In this document: piece after piece, positions 6,298 to 12,586 of the stretch
How positions within the stretch are numbered: position 1 is the stretch's first letter
How the letters are laid out: each line of letters opens with the position of its first letter
Assembly (NCBI GenBank): GCA_030841965.1
Contig: JAUUSJ010000124.1
Location: 1 to 12,586, forward strand
Origin: Blautia sp.
GTDB taxonomy: Bacteria; Bacillota; Clostridia; Lachnospirales; Lachnospiraceae
Reading direction: 5' to 3'
DNA: 12,586 nucleotides
The notes under the pieces: generated by a model
Seen by the model: the letters and a program-made list of their open reading frames with translations, nothing else
Database searches by the model: none
Told to the model about the DNA's origin: nothing
Position numbers and translations under genes: made by a program

Positions 6298-7406
6298 TTA
6301 TGTTCTATCAAAATCATACATTTCACGTATAATCTTCCTTAATTTCAATATTATAGATGGTGCCACTGATAATTCATCTACACCCATTTGCACAAATGTC
6401 TCGGTTAATTCCGGATCTGCTCCTAATTCTCTTCACCCATCGTTTGAACTACTTGTTTGTATGCCAGAAATTGTTCCTCTTCATTTGGGAAATCATTCTT
6501 CCCTAGATATAAAAATTCACTCTGGAATAATCCGATGCCCCCTGCATCATTTTCTAAAGCATAGCCAACATCTCCAACACTTCCTATATTGGCATAAATA
6601 TTAATTTTTCTTCCATCTATGGTCACATTTTCTTTGCCCTTTAGAGTTTGCAGCAGCATTGCTTTTTCGCGTTCTGCACAAATTCTTTCCTCTGTTTCTC
6701 TACATACCTCCTCAGATGGATCTAAAATAAGTTCTCCTTTAAATCCATCAACAACGACTTTCATTCCCGTATGAATTTCATTCAAATTCATCGGAACTCC
6801 GATTAAGGCTGGAATATTCATCATTCTTGCAAGGATAGCAGTATGGGAGTTGAATGAACCATGTACAGTAGCAAACGCAAGTATTTTCTTTTTGTCCATT
6901 TGTACTGTTTCACTAGGTGTCAAATCATCCGCTATAATAATTGATGGTTCTATAAATGCAAAATCCGTCTCCCTTTCTCCTGATAAATTCTTTACCAGAC
7001 GATTGGAAATATCTTTCACATCAGCAGCTCTTGCTTTCATATAGTCATCATCCATACTAGCAAACATTGCAGAAAAGTTATCTCCGGTTACCGCCACTGC
7101 ATATTCTGCATTGACATTCTCCGTATGGATCATATTATGAATCGCTTCCAGATAATCCTCATCCTCCAACATCATTTGATGTACTTCAAAAATTGCGGCA
7201 CTTGCTTCTCCGGCCTCCTGTACGGCTCTGTCATATAATTTCTGCAACTGCAACTGGGTCTGCTCACATGCTATCTCCAATCTTGTGATTTCTGCGGCTG
7301 TATCGGTAATCTTTATTCTTTTTACTTGATAATCTTTCTTTTTCAAGACTACCACAGATCCCTCTGCAATTCCCTTATAAACTGCTTTTCCAGGTAATCG
7401 TTCCAC
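6298..7406 (-). pseudogene. ptsI: PTS Enzyme I with internal deletion and frameshift
   Basis: Enzyme I takes phosphate from PEP and passes it to HPr. The gene starts with GTG at 7406, nine bases after AAGGAGG, and reads correctly through the HPr-binding and phosphohistidine domains. The active His188 is in G-S-F-N-S-H-T-A-I-L-A-R. The first part of the PEP-binding barrel follows, up to K-Q-V-V-Q-T-M-G-E-E-N and a stop at 6423. The other frame then continues G-E-L-G-A-D-P-E-L-T-E-T-F-V-Q-M-G-V-D-E-L-S and on to a stop at 6298, which is the normal C-terminus of Enzyme I. About 200 residues between M-G-E and G-E-L are gone and the frame is shifted. The lost part includes most of the PEP site and the catalytic Cys that normally precedes G-E-L. 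The protein is therefore not expected to use PEP. The cell presumably has another Enzyme I. Confidence 0.92.
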
Positions 7407-7456
7407 CGTTTTTAACCTCCTTCCTACTACAATTTATCAACTATACTTTTGTTTAT

Positions 7457-7714
7457 TTACAGATTTGCCTCAAAAAAATCTTTGATAGCTCCATATGCTT
7501 CATTTTCATCTTCTCCGGAAATTTCCACCTCAATGGTTTGTCCACATTTCACACCAAGTCCCATAATAGCCATTAATTTTGTTGCTTCTGCTGTCTTTCC
7601 ATCTTTTCCAATCACAATTTTACTCTGGAATTTCTTTGCTTCCTTTACTAACATACCTGCAGGTCTTGCATGAATACCTACCTCATCTTTTATTACATAC
7701 TCAAATTTTTTCAT
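7457..7714 (-). CDS. HPr-family phosphocarrier protein lacking Ser46
   Basis: This is an 85-residue HPr, the normal size. His15 lies in the canonical G-I-H-A-R-P-A-G (13-20), so it should accept phosphate from Enzyme I and pass it to a sugar Enzyme II. The regulatory region around residue 46 reads E-A-T-K-L-M-A-I-M-G-L-G, where Bacillus-type HPr has N-L-K-S-I-M-G-V-M-S-L-G. Position 46 is Lys, so HPr kinase cannot make the seryl-phosphate form that works with CcpA. This points to a dedicated or paralogous HPr, not the one for global catabolite control. It starts 28 bases after the glucosidase gene with AAGGAG eight bases upstream, and the Enzyme I gene follows after 50 bases. Confidence 0.93.
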   Translation of the reverse strand: MKKFEYVIKDEVGIHARPAGMLVKEAKKFQSKIVIGKDGKTAEATKLMAIMGLGVKCGQTIEVEISGEDENEAYGAIKDFFEANL

Positions 7715-7742
7715 TTTGCAGTCTCCTTATATATTTTATAAA

Positions 7743-9155
7743 TTAATGAGTTAACACATCTCCATTTGATTTGATTACATCCTTATACCAGTAGAAACTT
7801 TTCTTCTTGTATCTTTCAAGACTTCCGCTTCCATCATCATTTCTGTCCACATAGATAAATCCATATCGTTTTTTCAATTCTGCTGTGGAGGCACTTACCA
7901 GGTCAATACAACCCCAGGATGTATACCCCATCACTTCCACGCCGTCTTCAATCGCATGTCCTACTTCAATCAAATGACGTTTCATATAATCAATGCGATA
8001 ATCATCCTCCACTGTCATATTACCATTTTCATCTTTTACTAGTTTATCCACAGCGCCTAAACCATTTTCCACAATAAATAATGGTTTCTGATAGCGATCA
8101 TAAAACTGATTTAACACAATCCGAAGTCCGATTGGATCAATCTGCCATCCCCATTCACTGGATGTTAAATATGGATTTGCAACTCCTCCAATGAGGTTAC
8201 CTTCTCCCATCTCCATCTCCTGTGCCGTCTCACAGACACTCACATAATAACTGAAGGAAATAAAATCTACTGTATTTTTCAGTGCCTCCTCATCTCCTGG
8301 TTCCATAATAATTTCAACGCCCTGTTCCTTTAAATAACTATTCAAACATTTAGGGTAAGCTCCTCTTACCTGAACATCCGCAAAAAAGTAATTCTTATTT
8401 TCCGCCTGCATTGCAGCCAAAACATCCTCTGGCTTCGGCGTCAGCGGATAAGTTGGCATCGCCAAAATCATACATCCCACTTGACTTCCTGGCATCATTT
8501 CATGAGCAAGTTTTACTGCTTTTGCAGATGCTACCAGTTCATGATGAATCGCCTGATAGAGGTCTTGTTGTGTAAGCTCATCCTTTGGAGTCAAAATTCC
8601 TCCACTAATTAACGGCTGATGCAGTACAGAATTAATCTCATTAAAAGTTAGCCAATATTTCACTTTATCTTTATATCGTTCAAAAATCACTTTGCAGAAA
8701 TTTATATAAAAATCAATCAGTTTTCTGCTTCTCCATCCATCGTATTTTCTGGCCAGATGAAGCGGAGTCTCATAATGTGAAATCGTAACTAACGGCTCCA
8801 TTCCATATTTTTTACATTCATCAAATACATCATCATAAAATTGAAGCCCTTTTTCATTCGGCTCATTATCATCACCATTTGGGAAAATTCTTGACCAAGC
8901 AATGGAAAGACGAAATACTTTAAATCCCATTTCCGCAAACATGGCGATATCTTCTTTATAGCGATGGTAAAAATCCACCGCTACCAGTTTCATATTATCT
9001 TCTGTCGGTTCTTCTGTGGGAGCTCCTTTAATTCCTTTTGGCATAATATCTTGAATTGATAATCCTTTTCCATCCTCAAGATACGCTCCTTCACACTGAT
9101 TAGCCGCCACAGCACCGCCCCATAAAAAATTCTCTGGGAAACTAATTTTACTCAT
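7743..9155 (-). CDS. bglA: GH1 6-phospho-beta-glucosidase
   Basis: This cytoplasmic glycoside hydrolase family 1 enzyme has 470 residues, normal for the family. It opens with F-P-E-N-F-L-W-G-G-A-V-A-A-N-Q-C-E-G (6-23). The acid/base Glu173 is in T-F-N-E-I-N and the nucleophile Glu363 in I-V-E-N-G. The phosphate-binding segment S-A-S-T-A-E-L-K-K-R-Y-G-F-I (421-434) with Lys and Tyr marks the 6-phosphoglucoside-specific branch, so the substrate should arrive phosphorylated by a PTS. The frame opens at 9200, but ATG at 9155 lies nine bases after AGGAGG and is chosen. That AGGAGG overlaps the TAG of the upstream oxidoreductase, indicating tight coupling. The HPr and Enzyme I genes follow, which fits PTS substrates. 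No Enzyme II is present in the window. The aglycone is unknown; an aryl-beta-glucoside is plausible. Confidence 0.93.
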   Translation of the reverse strand: MSKISFPENFLWGGAVAANQCEGAYLEDGKGLSIQDIMPKGIKGAPTEEPTEDNMKLVAVDFYHRYKEDIAMFAEMGFKVFRLSIAWSRIFPNGDDNEPNEKGLQFYDDVFDECKKYGMEPLVTISHYETPLHLARKYDGWRSRKLIDFYINFCKVIFERYKDKVKYWLTFNEINSVLHQPLISGGILTPKDELTQQDLYQAIHHELVASAKAVKLAHEMMPGSQVGCMILAMPTYPLTPKPEDVLAAMQAENKNYFFADVQVRGAYPKCLNSYLKEQGVEIIMEPGDEEALKNTVDFISFSYYVSVCETAQEMEMGEGNLIGGVANPYLTSSEWGWQIDPIGLRIVLNQFYDRYQKPLFIVENGLGAVDKLVKDENGNMTVEDDYRIDYMKRHLIEVGHAIEDGVEVMGYTSWGCIDLVSASTAELKKRYGFIYVDRNDDGSGSLERYKKKSFYWYKDVIKSNGDVLTH

Positions 9156-9168
9156 TTCTTTCATCCTC

Positions 9169-11085
9169 CTATGCCTGTAATCCAGCTTCAAATCCTTCAC
9201 GAATACCCAAATATCCGTTCTTTACTCCATTTGCATCTCCAACTTTAAGAACTTTGCAAGAAAGATTTTCCACAACATCCAAAAGCGTTCTGTCAGTTCT
9301 AACACCCACCGCTACAATAACAGTATCTACCTGTTCAATCGTGAATATCTCTCCATCTTTTTCCGCCACAACGCAATGCTCTCCAATTTCCATAAGTTTT
9401 GTGGATGTAAATATTTCTACTCCATTTTTTTGGAAACGTTCCATCATATATCTAGTCGGGGACGCTTCACCATCTTTCATAATCTGCGGAAGCATCTCGA
9501 TAATTGTTACTTTAGAGCACTGATGTCCTAACATATCCGCCGTTTCAGCTCCTACAAGTCCGCCTCCAATCACTACCACATTATCTCCCACTTCAACTTT
9601 TCCTAAGAGCACATCATGTGCATTTGTCACAAATTTTCTGTCTGTTCCCTTGATTGGCGGAATAAATGGTTTGCTTCCTGTAGCGAGAATAACCGTATCT
9701 GGCGCATATAACTTGATCAGTTCTTCGTCTGCTTTTGTATTGAGTAATACCTGCACATGCATTTTCTCTAACATCTTTTTCTGCCAGACAATCAGAGAAG
9801 TAAACTCTCCTTTTCCAATAGGTACAGATGCTGGAATCCACTGTCCGCCAAGGCGGTCACTTTCCTCTAGCAATATTACTTTATGTCCCTTGAATGCGGC
9901 AGAAATTGCGGCCTCGCAGCCAGACACTCCCCCGCCAATAACTAACACATTTTTTGGATGTTCTGTCACAGTCATATCATATTCATCTTCCATTCCCGTC
10001 AAAGGATTCACAAGACATCTGACACAATTTCCTTTTCCATTCTCTCCGATACATCCCTGAAGACATCCAATACAACGTATCACTTCATCAGCTTTTCCAT
10101 CACGGATTTTATTTGGCAAGTCTGGATCTGCCAAAGATGCTCTCGCCATCGTTACCAAATCTGCTTTTCCAGCTTCTAAAATGCTTTCTGCAATTTCCAC
10201 ATCATTAATTCTTCCAACCGCAATCACCGGAATTTTAACCGCTTTTTTCATTTCCGCTGCATTTTCCACATAACCAGCTCTTGGAAATACAGATGGTGGA
10301 ATAATCGTATGAGTGGATATATAAACTCCCTGAGAACAGTGAATACAGTCAGCTCCTGCTTCTTCCATCAACCTTGCCAATACTTTTGATTCCTCTATTT
10401 CTAATCCACCTGGTACATATTCCACTGAAGAAATGCGATATAAGACCGGATAATCCTCTCCACATTTTTCTTTGATATTTCGGATAATTTCCATTCCAAA
10501 TCTTGCGCGATTTCGAATCGTTCCGCCATACTCATCACTTCTCTTATTGGAAAATGGTGAGGCAAATGCTCCTACAAGATACCCATGCGCTCCATGCACT
10601 TCCACCGCATCAAACCCAGCTTCTTTTGCACGTCTTGCACAGTCTCCAAACCGTTCTACCAACTCGTGAATTTCTTTTACAGACAATTCTCTCGGTGTTT
10701 CTTTCATACTCGGTTCCCTGACAGCTGACGGTGCTACTGGCTGTTCTCCAGTAATCTCACTGCTTGTCTCTCTGCCCGCATGATAAATCTGTGCTGCAAT
10801 CTTTCCGCCTGCTGCGTGAATACGTTCGGTTAATTTCCGATGGCTTTCAATCTGTTCATCCTCCCAAAGTCCTGGTAAGTTTACAAACCCTCCTGCTGTT
10901 GGCGTCACTGCATAATCTTCTGTAATAATCAGCCCCCAGCCACCTTTTGCCTTATGCTCATGGTAAGCAATAAATTTTTCAGTTGCCATTCCATCCGCAG
11001 TACAATAATTCGTTACCATCGCAGATACAACCATACGGTTTTTTAACTCCAGTTTTCCAATTTTCATCGGTTCAAATACTTTCAT
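9169..11085 (-). CDS. Fe-S/FMN/FAD Old Yellow Enzyme: 2-enoate / 2,4-dienoyl-CoA reductase type
   Basis: This 638-residue multidomain ene-reductase has an N-terminal FMN TIM barrel (about 1-335), with H-G-A-H-G-Y-L at 164-170 and D-E-Y-G-G at 184-188. A 4Fe-4S motif follows: Cys338, Cys341, Cys345, Cys357 (C-x2-C-x3-C-x11-C). Then come an FAD-binding Rossmann segment (V-I-G-G-G-V-S-G-C, 382-390) and an NAD(P)H-binding one (V-V-I-G-G-G-L-V-G-A-E-T-A, 504-516). In this architecture electrons pass NAD(P)H to FAD to Fe-S to FMN to the C=C bond. Relatives include E. coli FadH, clostridial 2-enoate reductase, and BaiCD/BaiH of bile acid dehydroxylation. All cofactor motifs look intact. GGGAAGG lies eight bases before the ATG. 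It is the first gene of the operon, directly behind the candidate activator-controlled promoter. The true substrate (enoate, enone, dienoyl-CoA or flavonoid-type aglycone) cannot be decided from sequence. Confidence 0.92.
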   Translation of the reverse strand: MKVFEPMKIGKLELKNRMVVSAMVTNYCTADGMATEKFIAYHEHKAKGGWGLIITEDYAVTPTAGGFVNLPGLWEDEQIESHRKLTERIHAAGGKIAAQIYHAGRETSSEITGEQPVAPSAVREPSMKETPRELSVKEIHELVERFGDCARRAKEAGFDAVEVHGAHGYLVGAFASPFSNKRSDEYGGTIRNRARFGMEIIRNIKEKCGEDYPVLYRISSVEYVPGGLEIEESKVLARLMEEAGADCIHCSQGVYISTHTIIPPSVFPRAGYVENAAEMKKAVKIPVIAVGRINDVEIAESILEAGKADLVTMARASLADPDLPNKIRDGKADEVIRCIGCLQGCIGENGKGNCVRCLVNPLTGMEDEYDMTVTEHPKNVLVIGGGVSGCEAAISAAFKGHKVILLEESDRLGGQWIPASVPIGKGEFTSLIVWQKKMLEKMHVQVLLNTKADEELIKLYAPDTVILATGSKPFIPPIKGTDRKFVTNAHDVLLGKVEVGDNVVVIGGGLVGAETADMLGHQCSKVTIIEMLPQIMKDGEASPTRYMMERFQKNGVEIFTSTKLMEIGEHCVVAEKDGEIFTIEQVDTVIVAVGVRTDRTLLDVVENLSCKVLKVGDANGVKNGYLGIREGFEAGLQA

Positions 11086-11155
11086 AACTTTTACCTTCCC
11101 TTTCTATTTCTTTTCTATTTTATGTCCTTTTTTTATTTCTCGTCTTTCTAAATAT

Positions 11156-11184
11156 ACTATATAAAATTTTTTATAAATCTTCTC
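11156..11184 (-). promoter_or_regulatory. Candidate promoter of the oxidoreductase-glucosidase operon
   Basis: On the minus strand TATAGT (11161-11156) makes a good -10 box. Seventeen bases upstream, the -35 position reads GAGAAG (11184-11179), which is far from consensus. A good -10 with a poor -35 is typical of activator-dependent promoters. The predicted start is near 11149, about 64 bases before the ATG at 11085. Confidence 0.5.
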
Positions 11185-11198
11185 CCTCATATGAGGGA
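11183..11198. promoter_or_regulatory. 16-bp perfect palindrome, candidate Crp/Fnr-type operator
   Basis: TCCCTCATATGAGGGA is fully self-complementary. Its core, CCCTC-N4-GAGGG, has the half-site spacing of Fnr/Crp-family sites (5-N4-5). It lies between the divergent operon and the Crp/Fnr-type regulator gene. Its centre (11190.5) falls at -41.5 from the predicted operon start and at about -69 from the predicted start of the regulator gene. The palindrome and distances are read directly; binding by the adjacent regulator is inferred. Confidence 0.6.
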
Positions 11199-11223
11199 AA
11201 ACAACGAATTTTTATTATTTTTC

Positions 11224-11253
11224 TTGACAAAATTATATATTGGAAATTAAAAT
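11224..11253 (+). promoter_or_regulatory. Candidate promoter of the Crp/Fnr-type regulator gene
   Basis: A consensus TTGACA (11224-11229) is followed after 18 bases by TAAAAT (11248-11253), one mismatch from TATAAT. The predicted start is near 11260, about 35 bases before the ATG at 11295. The strong -35 contrasts with the poor one of the divergent operon, suggesting that the regulator is made constitutively. Confidence 0.6.
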
Positions 11254-11294
11254 AAAAAGAAAAACTTCATTTTATCTTTTTAGGAGTGTTACGA

Positions 11295-11993
11295 ATGAAT
11301 AGTATAGAGCCACATATCATTCCCAGTATATACTTGGCAAATTATTTAAATGATTTTGAAGATACAATTTTAAAATACGATGTACAAAAAAAAGAAATAA
11401 AAAAAGGCAACTATTTAACCCAATATGGTGTCATCAATAATGCTGCCTACTATATAAAAAACGGAATCATCCATCTTTCTCTCGGACACGAAAAAGGAAA
11501 AAAATCTCTGAATATGTTTGGACCAGGAACTATTTTCCCAGTAGGTGTGGAAATACACGAATTTCGTGTGGAATATGAAATGATTATCCAGGCAATGACA
11601 GACTGTGAAGTCTTTAAGATGCCTTATCCAACTTTGAAAAAAATAGCGATGGAAAATGGCAGCTTTGCCGGAGAACTATTAAAAGAAAACTGTGATTTTA
11701 TCGGTTATATGTTTTTCGACAGTATTAATCAAACCTTCGAGCCATGTCTCGCTCGAATCTGCGATATTTTATATTTATACTGTACCAAAGTACATCCCAG
11801 CTCGAATAAAATTCCTCTCTCGCAATCTGAGCTTGCCAGTATCGCTGGTGCATCTCAGGCACAAATGGAGCGCTCTATCCACATTTTAAAAAAAGAAGGA
11901 ATTTTGGATACATCTAGAAAACAAATGATAATCTTAGACCAAGATAAACTATTAGCACATTGTACATTAGGAATGCAAAGTAATATGACGTAA
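11295..11993 (+). CDS. Crp/Fnr-family transcriptional regulator
   Basis: This 232-residue regulator is divergent from the oxidoreductase operon. An N-terminal cyclic-nucleotide-type beta-roll (about 20-115; I-K-K-G-N-Y-L-T-Q-Y-G-V, Y-Y-I-K-N-G-I-I-H-L, F-G-P-G-T-I-F-P-V-G) is followed by a long dimer helix and a C-terminal winged helix (about 173-225; I-P-L-S-Q-S-E-L-A-S-I-A-G-A-S-Q-A-Q-M-E-R-S). The cAMP-contacting G-E-x6-R-A/S signature is absent, and there is no N-terminal Cys cluster like that of Fnr. The ligand is therefore probably a small molecule, as in the chlorophenol sensor CprK. The frame opens at a GTG at 11286, but ATG at 11295 lies eight bases after AGGAG and is preferred. Its position beside a perfect palindrome suggests that it controls the divergent operon. 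The family is sure; effector and targets are inferred. Confidence 0.9.
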   Translation: MNSIEPHIIPSIYLANYLNDFEDTILKYDVQKKEIKKGNYLTQYGVINNAAYYIKNGIIHLSLGHEKGKKSLNMFGPGTIFPVGVEIHEFRVEYEMIIQAMTDCEVFKMPYPTLKKIAMENGSFAGELLKENCDFIGYMFFDSINQTFEPCLARICDILYLYCTKVHPSSNKIPLSQSELASIAGASQAQMERSIHILKKEGILDTSRKQMIILDQDKLLAHCTLGMQSNMT

Positions 11994-12022
11994 AAAAGGG
12001 GACTTGATTTCTCGCATCCCCC

Positions 12023-12144
12023 AGTGTCAAAGATGGGACCATATATAGCACGTATTATTTTTTTAAATTTGACAAAAAAACAAGACTGAAATGGCTTAAT
12101 TATGCGGGTTATGAATTATAATAATAAAAAGCAAGTGTCAAAGA
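12023..12144. repeat. Direct repeat AGTGTCAAAGA (two copies)
   Basis: AGTGTCAAAGA occurs at 12023-12033 and 12134-12144, followed by TGGGACC and CCCGTCC respectively. The second copy with its right flank resembles insertion-sequence ends of the type GGGTCTTTGACAC read on the other strand. No transposase is present between or beside them. This could be a scar of an element; the family is not identified. Confidence 0.35.
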
Positions 12145-12253
12145 CCCGTCCAGATATATTTATTAAATTGTTCCTAATTGACTTTATATTTATTTTTATT
12201 TTATTCATAAGCCTCCATTCCCCATACAAATATTTTTCACTACATTACATCAT

Positions 12254-12294
12254 TTTTTTGAAATAAATAAATTTTATATGTTTATTTCAAAAAA
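12254..12294. repeat. Perfect 14-nt inverted repeat (AT-rich hairpin)
   Basis: TTTTTTGAAATAAA at 12254-12267 and TTTATTTCAAAAAA at 12281-12294 are exact reverse complements around a 13-base loop. The T6/A6 outer arms could give a weak bidirectional terminator between the regulator gene and the gene beyond the window, or an operator. With so much A+T the hairpin would be weak. Confidence 0.45.
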
Positions 12295-12546
12295 TATGAT
12301 ATAGTATATATTATAGGAAAAATCTTTCAAATATAGTAATTTGCTTCTGCTGTTATAGATAATATATTAAATTCTCTATATAGTTATTTACTAACTTATT
12401 ACTAAAAAAATGAATGGTTATTCCATAATTGCCTCTTACTCTATATTTTAGAACATACTTTGTGACTTTTCATAAATTATATTATTTTGCATACTTAATA
12501 AATTTTTTCAAAACTTTTCAACTAATTACTATTTAGGAGCTTCTTG

Positions 12547-12581
12547 TATAATTCAAATATAAGGAATTCCGAGAAAGAAGG
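12547..12581 (+). promoter_or_regulatory. Candidate promoter -10 and ribosome binding site for a gene beyond the window
   Basis: TATAAT lies at 12547-12552 and AGAAGG at about 12576-12581, just before the window ends. This order fits the leader of a plus-strand gene starting within roughly ten bases outside the window. No good -35 hexamer is visible at 17 bases, so the promoter call is weak. Confidence 0.3.
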
Positions 12582-12586
12582 TTGAG

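Larger units (their letters stand above)
11994..12586. other. AT-rich stretch with no recognisable gene
   Basis: About 590 bases after the regulator gene contain no open frame I would defend on either strand. Visible items are a GGGGA/TCCCC pair just after the stop with no U-run, two copies of an 11-base direct repeat, a 14-base inverted repeat, and promoter-like sequence at the far end. It may hold remnants of an inserted element, but I could not match any of it to a known family. Confidence 0.6.

Noticed and set aside
9614..9841. A 75-residue minus-strand open frame inside the large oxidoreductase gene
   Set aside because: It overlaps the FAD/NAD region of an intact, well-motifed gene in another frame and has no recognisable domain.
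5781..11085. The cluster as a bile acid 7-alpha-dehydroxylation (bai) operon
   Set aside because: Only reductase and SnoaL-like relatives are present; the CoA ligase, CoA transferase, hydroxysteroid dehydrogenase and transporter genes are absent, and a 6-phospho-beta-glucosidase with PTS proteins does not belong to bai.
11998..12022. GGGGA / TCCCC pair after the regulator gene as an intrinsic terminator
   Set aside because: Only five pairs with a long loop, and no U-run follows.
12300..12586. Small open frames near the right end
   Set aside because: All are short, AT-driven, without ribosome binding sites or protein-like composition; the next real gene probably starts beyond the window.

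Overview
The window looks like part of the chromosome of a low-GC Gram-positive anaerobe, most likely a gut Clostridia species of the Lachnospiraceae type. This rests on strong AGGAGG-type ribosome binding sites, AT-rich spacers, clostridial-type oxidoreductases and a Lachnospiraceae-style integrase; it is inferred from composition and protein style, not from a marker gene. Every gene except the regulator at 11295-11993 lies on the minus strand. I see no rRNA, tRNA, CRISPR array or intact insertion sequence.

Region A (28-3458, read right to left) is a worn mobile-element and defence segment. It holds a remnant of a Doc/Fic toxin gene with a ruined active site (3483-3720), an intrinsic terminator (3421-3458), a protein with three tandem excisionase-like helix-turn-helix units (2472-3257), and a tyrosine integrase that is out of frame with it, frameshifted again near 1826 and cut off just before its catalytic tyrosine (1481-2556). 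Directly behind the broken integrase end is an apparently intact AbiE type IV toxin-antitoxin / abortive infection pair (28-1421) with its own promoter.

Region B (3812-11085) is a seven-gene block with short spacers, probably one operon transcribed leftwards from about 11149. In order it encodes a large Fe-S/FMN/FAD Old Yellow Enzyme of the 2-enoate / 2,4-dienoyl-CoA reductase type, a GH1 6-phospho-beta-glucosidase, an HPr phosphocarrier with Lys at position 46, a PTS Enzyme I broken by an internal deletion plus frameshift, a SnoaL/NTF2-like protein with residues placed like those of the bile acid 7-alpha-dehydratase BaiE, a radical SAM protein, and a second, single-domain Old Yellow Enzyme. 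The set suggests cleavage of a PTS-imported beta-glucoside followed by dehydration and reduction of its aglycone. The substrate cannot be read from the sequence and no sugar-specific Enzyme II lies in the window.

Region C (11086-12586) has the divergent Crp/Fnr-type regulator and its shared promoter region. A perfect 16-bp palindrome there is centred at -41.5 from the predicted start of the catabolic operon, the classic class II activator position. The last 590 bases are AT-rich and apparently non-coding, with short repeats, one perfect 14-nt inverted repeat, and at the very end what may be the promoter and ribosome binding site of a plus-strand gene beginning outside the window.
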